A program made the translations under genes and the position numbers. The notes below the pieces were generated by a model. The model was not told the origin of the DNA, did no database searches, and saw only the letters and a program-made list of their open reading frames with translations. Source: Stichopus chloronotus (taxonomy: Eukaryota > Echinodermata > Holothuroidea > Aspidochirotida > Stichopodidae). Taken from it: a stretch of DNA of 64,000 nucleotides. Positions 37,101 to 49,100 of this stretch are shown one piece after another. Where the stretch lies: NCBI GenBank assembly GCA_021234535.1, contig CM037837.1:8489218-8553217 (forward strand). The letters are read 5' to 3'. Position 1 is the stretch's first letter. The number at the start of each line of letters is the position of its first letter.

Positions 37101-40100
37101 ATATGGTATCTTAAGAGGATCGGAACAACCGATAATGTCAGGGAGTTGTTATTGGACAGCTTGTTATTGGACACCCTCCCTGTTTTCTGTTGCAAACTTT
37201 TGCCAGGTTCAATCGATATTTAGCCTAGATTGACTGGTATAAATGCATTGATGGAATATAGTCCTACATACGATGTCGTGGCTGCATCGTTGGTTTGTAA
37301 CCTCTCTATCAGGAGAGATTTTATCCTTATCGTCGGAGTTACAACCAAGTCATTCTTTTTTTCTGGGTAAGTCAAGTCAACTACATTCATTTTTACGACC
37401 CGAGGGGACAAGTCATGACTGAGTCACTGTGTTATTTCAATGCAGGGGAAAAAAACTCAGTCATGACTTTTTTACGACTCTCATGCTGCTTATAGTTGAT
37501 CGTTATAGCTGTAATGTTTTGGTTATAGCTGTAATTTTTGGTTATAGCTGTAATGTTTTGGTTGTAGCTGGGGTCGCTCGAACAACGGATCATTTCGAAC
37601 TTAAAGGGAAATAGGGCGTTTAGAATACACCAACATGACATACAAAAGAAATAGCTTTAGTCATTGTTAAACCCTTCAGTCTCATTGATAAACATCTGCC
37701 AAAGCATCATCTCCTCAAAACATGATGAGCAACTGAAGATGCATTATTTGAATTTTGAAAAGTTTGGGTGAACAAATTAGTGTTGAGCAACAAATAACTG
37801 AGTTTCTATCTGTGAGAAACTTGTTTCTTGAAAAGAAGACTACTGTCCTTTCTTATTTTGAATAATCTTTCATTCTGCGTCCACAAACATCGGTTTTTAA
37901 AAATATGGACGTTTTCTGCAAAACAAACGCCCTATTTCCCTTTAATGATGGCAATGTTTGAAAGGAAAATTCTCACAGAGTGTAGCTTGCTAACTTAGAT
38001 GCAGGCCTCTAAACGTAGCCTATGTACATTGCATAAATTCCATAGAATCAGTTGAATTGAGTCGTTTTCTATGTACAGTTGAGACAGATGTAATTCAAGT
38101 TGCATGTAAAGTAGATCCTAAAACCCTCTAGCTAACTCTAACTTCAGTTATAATCCTCCAACATCTTCCCATGTCTCGTCGAGGTACTTACCATTCTTAA
38201 CAGCGGAAGGATTAAAAATGAAGGCGGTAAGAACCACTGCTGAACTCACTAGTGAAAACACTTTAAACTGTCGCCGGAGGAATTGGTTCATATTTGCTTG
38301 TTGTCATGTCACAAGACATTTTCGAAACGAGGGAAGACTCTTGAATAAGAAGTGAACATTAAAATGTTTAAGATCAATTCGACCCAGCACACCCTTATTA
38401 TAACACATGTGAGAGAGAACAAAATATCAAATTCCACACAATCTAGATGTCGCTCGCTGGTTGTATGAACCACGGTAGAAGGCAGGTACAGCTATAGGAC
38501 TTAATTGGGCTAATATTGTGAATTCAGTATTCTTTTCTCTACGTGCCAGACCCATCATGGACAAGAGCAAACAGTTATAACTCAGATTACTTTATATTTA
38601 GCTGCTCGTCCTTGAAACCCTTTGACCCTTGTGATTGCGTGTGTAGGCAAAAGGGAAAAACATTGAAATTATATCTCAAAAAAATTGGTAAGGCTTTTAA
38701 TTGCACCATACAGACAATCCGGGAAAATAAATAGGACTTAGTTGGTTAAGTCTGCCATATGATTTCAAATTCTCCTAACACAGCGACAAAAAGTGTAGAA
38801 TACGATAACGTAGTGGTTGACAGTTTTCATTCAAATCATCGACATGATTCTTTGAACAAGCCAATGGGAAGTATACTAGTATTGAATATTCAGTTAGTCA
38901 AAAGAACGCAGGATCATTGACACAGCAATGTTGTGATCAGTTCGTTGGTTATTTATAAATACAGTGCTTCCTTTCACCAAATACTACAATTCCCGATACC
39001 GACCAAGGAGCGATTACTTGAGTAGTATTATGTTTGATACACCAGTGAGACCTGTCAGTACTGTTGCATATTCATTATGTCGGCGCTTATAGTAAGAACC
39101 GTTAATTGTCAAGTATGATATCTGTTTTTCACTGTCTTAATGCCAATCCCGTTGATTTTCAAAGTAGTTACTGTCATTTTCCTTCATTGAAAAGTCCATG
39201 TACAACATGGCGTGTACATTTAAAAATCAAGAAAAAGTTAAGATCAAACATAATCTTGTCCTTCTAGTTTTTCAGTACACACGCAATCACTTTAAAATTT
39301 ATAATTGTATGGTCAAGCCAGTGAGCTGCGTATGTAACAGCAAGTCCCTGCTCCAGCAACTCCTATAGCGAGTGGTATACGACTTGGTGAAGTCGTTTGC
39401 TGTTTTCGTTCCCTTTCGTATTGCCACACGCAATGCTTCAACGTACTGTAACGCCGACCAAAGGGAAGTTCTAACAACGGTGGACCCGATCTGAGTACAT
39501 TTTACAGAGACAATCATAACAGAAAAAGACACACACACACCCGCCCACACACCCGCCCACACACACGCACACACACATCATATATGTATATATATATATG
39601 GTTGAGTGGCTTTCTACGCCGACGTCACGAGTAACGGAACCACCCATTCATACATTGACATGTCAGCAGGCCCCTTCAAGCAGCGCTACTACAACCACAC
39701 GAAATCTTTCAAACACAGGGTAGGGTAGGGCTATATATATATAGCCTATATATATATAGCCTATATATATATAGCCTATATATATATAGCCTATATATAT
39801 ATAGCCTATATATATATAGCCTATATATATATAGCCTATATATATATAGCCTATATATATATAGCCTATATATATATAGCCTATATATATATAGCCTATA
39901 TATATATAGCCTATATATATATAGCCTATATATATATAGCCTATATATATATAGCCTATATATAGCACAGCACTACATTTTACTTGGCCATGATGACGCA
40001 ATTTTCATTTTTCTAGTTTTCGTGCTCTTTCTTCAACAAACGTATTCAGGTGGAGCAAATGTCTTCAAAAATTCCATTTTAATTCTCTTAACCTTCAAAA

Positions 40101-43100
40101 ATTATTTGGTTTGCCGTAGAATTAAAACATCACTATTCCTTCATTTTTTTCTCTTTACAGATGAGTACACGATTGAAGAAGCAATCGACTTTATGGGAGT
40201 TGGGAAGTTTCAGATCATCGCTATATCAATATTGATACTAGGATGGGTAAGTGAGCCAAATTGCATGACTAGAGCTGGAGTGCTTGTTTGTTAATGGACA
40301 CATATAAAGAGTTGCTATACCATTTAGAGAGAAGAAGAGAAGAGAAAGGGACGATGCATTAGCTTCCATTTGAGGAGAGGTCAATAAGAAAAATGGAACA
40401 ACAGGATGTAATTGGATTCCATTGAAAAATGATCAATGAGAAACAAGTTGTATTTGGTTAGAATCGGTAAGTGCTCGATGAGAAAGTTGAGGAAGAGGGC
40501 GCCATTGGAAAGTGCTCGATAAAATCATAGAGAAGCAGGATGTATATTAGGTTCAAATTGAAAGTGCTCAATGAAAATGGAGAGAAACAGGATGTTCTTG
40601 GTTATATCGAAAGTGCTCAAGAAAAAAAAAAAAATGCGGAATCAGAATTGAACTAAACTTGAAAAGTGCTCAATGAGAATGTAGAGAAACAAAGCGTACT
40701 CGCTTCAAATGAAACGTGATCAATGAGAAAGTGGAGAAAAGGGACGTCGATGGGTCAATTGAAATTGGTCAATGAAACTGAAGAGAAACATAACGTATTG
40801 GATTCCTTTAATAGTGAGAATAAAGAAAGACAGAAAAAAAAAACTGGAAAATGTTGAATGGGAAAGAAGAGAAGAGTATGTACTGACTCCGAATCAAAAA
40901 GTGTCAAATGAGAATGTGGAGAACGATCTGGGTTTCATTTAAATTGAAAGTACTAAATGAGAAAGTGGGAAATCATGATATACTAGGTTCCATTAAAAAG
41001 TGTTCAATGGGAAATATGAGAAAACAAAATAGAAGAATACCGGGTAATATTGTAAAGTCGTCAATGAGAAAAAGAAAGAAACGGATAAACTTGATTCAAG
41101 CTGAAAAAAAAACAAACCAAAAAAAAAAAAATCATGAAAGTAGAGAAACAAGAGTTAGTGAGTTTTATTAAGTAGTGCCCAACACTAAGTTAGAGAAATA
41201 GATTTTACTTACTGAAACTGCTCTATTAACGGGAGAGAAACAGGATGTGCTTGGTTCAAACTGGAATTGCTCTTTGAAAGAGTTTAAATGCTGGAAATCC
41301 TGGGTCCCGTTGTAAAGCATTCGATGAGAGAGTGGGGGAAACATGACGTGATGCGTCCTATTGTTAAGTGCTCAATGCGAATGTCGAGAAACAGGATACA
41401 CTTGATTCAAACTGAAAGTGTGCAACAAGAAAGTACACAAGGGTATAAAAATGAGGCGTAACAGGATATACTTTGTTCCAACTGAAAGTGCGTAATTCGA
41501 AAGAAAGGAAACATAACTTAATGCGTTCCGTTGAGAAGTACTTAACGAAAATATAGAGAAACAGGATGTATGTGGTTCAAATTGAAAGTAATCCACGAGA
41601 AAGTAGGGAAATATGGTGTACTTGGTTCTATTAAAAGTTCGCTAAGAAAGATGAGACACAGGATATATTGGGTGCAATTAAAATGGTGCTCAATGAGAAA
41701 GACAAGAAACAGGATATACCGTTGATTTAGACTTCAGAATGGTGAATGAGACAGTAGAGAAGAGAATGTAATGTGTTCCATTGACAAGTGCTCAATGGAA
41801 ATGTAGAAAAACAGATTTAAAAAGGGTTTAAATTGAAAGTGCTTCCTGATAAAGGGGAGAAACAGGATGTAATTGGCTTAAACTGGAAGTGCTCTATGAG
41901 GTAGTACAGAAACAGAACGTAATAGATTCAATTAAAAAGTGCTCAATGAAAATATAGGGAAACAGGATGTACTTGATTCAATTGAAACTGAATAATTAGG
42001 ATGAAGAAACAAGTGTATACTGGGTTGAATTGACAAATGCTCCAGTATAGAAACAATATGTATTTAGGCCAATTTCAGGTGCAAAATGAGAAAGTTGAGA
42101 TGCAATCCGTTTCATTGAAAAGTGATAAATGAGAAGAAGAAAAAGAGAATGCAATTACTTTTGTTAAAAAAGTGCGCAATGAGAAGAGAAGCAGAGGTTA
42201 CGTGTCTCAAATTGAAATGCTCAATGAGAAAGTATAGAAACAGGATAAACTCAATTCAAATTGACAATATTCAATGAGAACATAAAAGAAACAAGATGTA
42301 ATGAGTTAAACTGAAAAGTGTTCAATGAGAAAGTAAAAAACAGGACGAAGTTGGTTCGAGTTGAAAGTCCCAAGGAATATGAAAAAAAAAGCAGGATGCA
42401 ATAGATAACATTGACGAGTGTTCAGTGACAATGTATAGAAGGAGGCTATACTTTGTTAAAATAGAAAACATTTAATGACAAAGAAAAGAAAACTTTCACC
42501 GAACACAGTCGGTGAAAAAGAAGGGAAACAGATTGTACTCGAAACTGCTCAATGAGAAGATAGAAAAACAGAATGTAATGGGTTCCATTGCAATTGATCA
42601 ATAGAGCACAAAACATGGTATCAATCAATTTGTTTTTAACTTTCTTTATGACGGAATATCGCAGGCCGTGTTCTTAAACCCTTCACTTCATATGTGTTAA
42701 TGTGCGTACATACCCTGGCGAACAACATTAAAAACACTATTATCTTGTGAAACACTATCTTCTTTTTAATCTTTCCCTATATGATATATTCATATTAATG
42801 TTTCCCTATATTATATATATTCACCAGCCGGTGTATTAGAAATTTGAGTGAGTAATCACTGCTGTTTTTAATCTGCCAGACCTTTATAATAAGGGCGATC
42901 ATATTTCGAATGGTTTTCACACACATTACTAGAAAGTATCGTTTTTTTTTTTCATTTTTAATTTCAAAATTCTTTGTTCATTTTCAGACTGCTGATTCAA
43001 TGGAAATATTAATTCTGAGTGTCCTCGGACCGGAGTTAATGTGTGTTTGGGATCTATCCATCCTTCAGATTAGTATTCTGTCCTCTCTAACCTTTGCAGG

Positions 43101-46100
43101 AATGACGTTCTTTTCATCTCTTTGGGGTGCATTGTCAGATAAATTTGGCAGAGTTTTTGTAAGTCCTGGACGTATTACTTTCAATCCTTCTATTTCCTTT
43201 CTTCCTGTTTTTGAGGGGCGGAGGAGGGGGGTGGTTTAATTCAGATGAAAACTGAGAAGAGCAATCTTACTTTTTTATTTACTACGAATGAGCTTGAGCT
43301 GAAACCTAGTGGTAACACGGAGGATTAAATAATTGAAGCAATATGGCTGATTTCATGCAATAGATGTAAATGTTTAGTACAAACAGCTAAAACTGAGGAT
43401 GTGAATTGCTCACAAAGTGAGAAGGTTAACGTCAAATCTACTCTGACAACTGTATGACGGCTTAATATTGTTTCTCCCTGTAACAAGAGCATGACATCAA
43501 TAATTTTTCAGAATATTTTTGACTTCTTCTTTAAAAGTCAGTACCGAGGATTTTTCATTTTTTGGCTCTCATTTCGGAAGAATATCTCGGTCCTTTTTTG
43601 AAAAACATCATGTGAAAAGAAATAAAGCTAAATATATCTCATTGTGATCCTCCAAAATTTAGAAGGCATCGCCTTCTCTCGAAAACAAGGGTCTTGCCAA
43701 GACTCATGGTTTTCGAAGAGTCATCATCACCACAACTGTTTAAAGTTTACGTTGGTAGCTCACCGTGCTCTAAATCTCAATGAATCAAAATGACATCCAA
43801 CGGAGGATCACTAAAATTCCCCGAGTGTTTCTAACTGTTTAAACCAGCTTTTTTGTGACCACCACTTCACACCACCACTGAGTTTACGAACGGTATAAAT
43901 GGCCTGATGACCATTAACCAACAACAATTCACCTGCAAGGCTAAAGCCAGAAGTTTATAACACAAACTCATAAATATTATAAATGGGACGTCAAGATAAG
44001 AAAAATATAAAGAAAATAACGGGTTTTCTTTTTCTGTCTACAGTTTGGCACTTTCTGACTGAACTTGCCATCTGTCGATCACATTTATTACCACAAATCT
44101 GTTACATTGATAAACTCAGACCTGATTAGGAAGCAGAAAGTGCCAAATGTTACGTGAGATGTATATCACTACAACCTGTGTCACTCAAAATGGCGATCGG
44201 TAGTAGATTGATAAAGAAATGGAAGGCAGACAGCCTCTCTTAAAACTTTGATATGAAATTCAACTGAATACTGCCATCAGTATCTACGACCTTCAAAACA
44301 GTGTTACAAAAATTCATTTGACGTTGAAGTGAACATCAGTGACTGAGCAGATCCTATTTAGTTTTTGATTGTACCAACTCTACGATCCAGAAAGAAAGAT
44401 AAAACTTTTCTGTATTCATTATTTGCCTCCTCCATAGCAACTGAAGCTGGCAGCTGTGATGATGTTAGTGTTCGGAATCCAATGTGCTGCTGTTCCTACC
44501 TTCATCTGGGTGGTATTCATACGTTTTCTCGTGGGTGGTGTCATCGCAGGGTGTCATCAATCGTAATAATCTATCATCAGTTTCATTTTTTGTCGTTGTT
44601 ATGTCTCTCGTATAGCATCAACTCTTTTGTTATGATGTTGAAGATCAAACTCATCTTCTCTCACAGAGATTTTGTTATTGATGATCGATCAGCGGAAATA
44701 AATGTAACGTAACATTTTAAGAATATGGAAGTAACATTGTTGTAACCATCAATACATGTGAAGTCTAATTTATTCAGTGCAATTGTATTCGTGCATGAAG
44801 ATACTTAGGGATTGTGTTGGTATAATCTTAACTGAGTACAATTTTGTTTTGCCATTTTACTCTATCAGTGACGTTTCCATCCCGTTGTTACATTATAGCA
44901 GTCTAGCTACGTACTCTTTTAATGTCGTAGTGGTATACACTTGTAGCTGTATCTGATTAGTTTTACTCTAGGGTACAATGATGTAAAAAAGCTATTGTCT
45001 CATACGCACGTTGATTTATTTTTTCCCCACGAAGACTTGTAATTAACAAGCACATTACTTAGTATGAATTAAGACGCTCTACAACACCATCGACGACGTC
45101 TGGACAGTGTCCCCCCTGGGGATTTATGGGCGTAACACACGATAGTAGAAGTAGCAACCCCTCCCTGAATCCCTGCCCCTCTCCATGCGTCCGAACAAAG
45201 ATTCATTTCAAGCCAGCGCCAGAAATCGTCTCTAAATGGCACCATTTTGCATCATGTAGCAAATTTCTGGAAGTGCGCTTGAAACAAGCTTCCAATCCAA
45301 ATGTTAGTTTTTGTTCCACAGTTCGTACGTAATAGTTAACCGTACTCCTCGGATTAGGATTGAGAAATGCATCTCCATCAGATTGGTAGCCTTAGGACAT
45401 GCGTCATTTTTGTAGCTACTAAAAGGGAAAGGCATGTTACAGAATGGGTGATACGATGGTTGATGATGTGAGTGTACAATGGAAAGTGGATGCGGATGCA
45501 ACCCCTTCTTTCCACTCAAAGTCATCCACATGTCCTCAACATTTAGATATAGGACATGACTAGAACGCCCCCTCTTTCCACCCCCTTTACCTTTTTCTTT
45601 CACTTCTCAACTTTTCTCCTTCCTTCCCTCTGTCCGTTCATGCTAGGTTTAATTTTTCTTTCAAATTTCCACAGACACTTGCAAGTCCCTTTTTTCCCTC
45701 CCTTCCAGGTGCCCTAGTCTCCTCTCACCCTTCCCTTTTGTTTTTTCCTTTGTTCTATGTATGGCTACTTGGTGTTTGATATTTCAACTCTGAAGAAGAT
45801 CATGCTTACATGATCGAAAGATCAGCTCAACTTTCTCTTATTTACTTTGTCACACATCCCTTTTTGTGGGGGGGGGGGGGGTAGATAATTGATTTGCTCA
45901 CATTTTTTTTCCTCTTTTAGTTTATGATATTTCACTTTTATACTGTTCGTTTTGTTTTATAATGAATTTTATTTTTTTTTAACAGCGTACCTCTTATCCC
46001 GGAGATTGTTCCACGAAAACAAAGGGGGACCTTCGTGTGGCTTCTAAATGTACGATAAGTTGTCTTCTCTACAGCATTCATTACCGTTTATGTACGCTGC

Positions 46101-49100
46101 CATGCATAGATGACGTAATCAGTTGGCTTTTGGAATAACAATTTAATACGGCTTCCTTGGGTTGGTTCATTGTTGGATGTCAACTGAATAACTTTACAGA
46201 GAAGAGCAAACAAAACTAAACAAAACATATAGTGTCCATACCCTTGAAAATATGCTATATTACAATGAAATGTACGTAAAAAAGAAATTGACTCCAGGAG
46301 GGATTTTTACCAAAACGTTGAATTATAAGAGTATAAAATCAAATATTATATAAGTAAAAACTATACATTGTTTATCTGTTGGCCTTGTCCTTCTTAATTA
46401 AGGAATCGAGCTGTAGAGAGATAACACTATTAATAATACCATGTACACTGTATATTCCGTACAAAGCAGATTCTTAACAAACTGAACTAGGCCTATACTT
46501 CCCTTTTAACTTTAACCATTCAGATATCTTTCCTCTTGGGAGGAGCCTTTGCAGTCGGCGTGGCCTGGCTCGTTATACCCGTCTGGGGCTGGCGTGTTTA
46601 TATTTTAATCTGTGCGTCTCCAGTGTTGCTGTTTCTTGTACTATGTCAGGTACCATAACATGAATGTTTTGAACCTGTAACGTATAGCCTTGTTGGACTA
46701 TAGTGGTCTGTTAGAGTTGATAGATGGTGGGTTTATGGGGGTCCATATTCATGACAATGGGGGATAGGGTGATTATTTTTATCCCTCTTCATCCCGTCCA
46801 GTCGCAGAACAAACGGAGAGTATTGGGGGAAAAATGGGACGAGAAAGGAAATAAAATGTCGACCAGCTATTGGATTTTGCGCATCTCCTTCTATTGTTTT
46901 CCTATATCACGTACACATTTTTCATGATGAGAAAAAAATCTTCGTGTTGGTTTCGTTTTGCAGACAGACTATTTTCCTTACAACAGAAAAGTTTCGTCAA
47001 GGAGTAAAGGGAGGAGGTTGGCAAATATAAGCTGGTTCACTGATAACGTAAAGACTGGTTTGGAGATTAGTAGACTATACGTTGAGCTATATACAAGAGC
47101 TGCATCTCAGCATACCTGTTAGTATGCTGAGTTAGTATAGTTAGAGTTGAGAGGTGAGTTAGTCAAGTATGTCGTGTGCAGGCTTTTCATTCAGTTTTTA
47201 TAATCTTTACTTTTACACAGTGGCTACCAGAGAGTCCATACTTTTATATGGTGTCAGGACGGCCAGGAAAAGCGATGGAAGTTCTTACTTTCATATCAAG
47301 AGTTAATGGAAAGCCATTACCGCCAGGCAGGCTGAAGAAGACATACGTTTGTGAGGTATGATCAGGTGTCACTTGGAAAAATTAAAGACGCGTGCACGTG
47401 GTTTAATATACTGACAGAGGTTAGCCTGAATATTGGTCTCAATGCATATGAATATGCATATCAATATGCATGGAATGTCTGATTTGTCCCTTTATAAATG
47501 TACATATCATCACTTCGGTGAACTCCTGCATGTTGCATTTGTAACCCTCTTACACAGCCCCGTGGCTCCCCACTAGTGGCACTAGGGGTTATGGGGTGAC
47601 TTACCCAAACTTAACTAAAAGGAAAGGGAAAGAATAAAAAATTTGCATTGACACTGCCGCTAATTAAAGTGGCATGCAATTGCCTTGAAGAGGGTCGCAG
47701 ATAATCTGTGATCATAAAATCCTTCCAATGTATAATTAGGAACATGTTTTAAAAAGTCCAAAGGCGTTAATCACAAAGAAAATATCTTCTACTTTTGGCT
47801 AAATCTATGTCTTTATATTCCCTAAAATTCAGTAATATCCTGAACCTCATTGGAGTCCTTCAGGGACCCCCACACAGTTCCTGCACCATGAAATCTCCTC
47901 CACCCCCACAGTCACATCATCGTCCCCCAAGTTTCTAAGAGGTTTTACAAAAAATCATGTTCTCTCTTAGACTACGTACGTGACTATGAATAATAGGAGA
48001 ACTCGAATATAGTATAGTACATTATGTCCTTGAATCATGTTTTGCTATATGTGAGACACGTGTACCCAAAAACTGTTCCGCGGTGAAGTAAGGGAAGCCA
48101 TCTGCACTATTTTGTTAATTAAAATTATTAGTATGCATGATCTCTTAGATTGTAATCCAGAGTTACAGACGGAACTCTTGTTTTTCTGAGATAATAACCT
48201 ATTGTAATATGTAACATACATTAATTAATTAGATGATACATTCCCGCGCAGTATAGAAATCATACAGTGCGTGGTAACGTATGTAATGTTTGATAATGTT
48301 AACAAGCAAATACAGCCGTATGCTTTTAGTTAAAATACGTGTTTAGCAATGGCCACATTTATGAGGTATACAAATTCACAACATTGTTGGTTATGTTGGA
48401 CTCAGTCCCACATCAGTTTATGAAAACCAGTTAGCCCTATCGGAATATGTGAAGTAGTGGTATAGTTACCGTACATTCCATTATTTTCACCCTCTGTAGC
48501 CTAACTCCTGGTTGTCTTGTATAACTTTTCCCTATCAGAGATCACACGTTGCAGTATTCAGATGCCAAATGACGGACATTATGAAAACAACTAACATGTA
48601 CGATGAGGATAATACAAAAACTATACCCGACATATGAATTGTGCTTAAAGGCGACAATTCGGAGTTTGTTCTCCGAGACATTACTCCCCTCTTGCCAATT
48701 ATTTGCAGAGTAAAAGGAAGCTAAAATTTTGTTATATTTTAATGTTATATTATGTTGCATGTATACTACAGTAAATCATGAGGACTTTCAATACATGGAG
48801 GGAAAAAATATTTGCCGAGTCAAATGGTTCACTTAAATTTTTCATGCCATGATTCGTCCAATTTCAGGAGATCACATGGTAACTGCACCAGCACTGAATA
48901 TGGAATATAGAACTATTTCGCAGAACCGGTATATGGTGTGAGCAGTCTTATATGCCACAGCGTAAAGGTTCAGTTTGCCATTTTTTTAGTTTTTATTTTT
49001 TTGGAAGGATATCGATAAGCCTAACATTTTTCGTCTGAAAATCATATGATGTAGCGTTCATTCATTTGGTCCGTACAATCATACAGTAGAGAAACAGTGC

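Larger units (their letters stand above)
31090..38560. repeat. Segmental duplication block B, copy 2
   Basis: Co-linear with 16910-22560 and containing the intact sulfotransferase gene. Insertions relative to copy 1: 31823-33227 (palindrome plus about 1.27 kb) and 37601-37980 (MITE plus about 35 bp). Confidence 0.9.

Noticed and set aside
39663..40001. 112-codon minus-strand frame encoding repeated GYIYI
   Set aside because: It is produced entirely by the 15-bp GCC(TA)6 array; no start context or unique sequence supports a gene.
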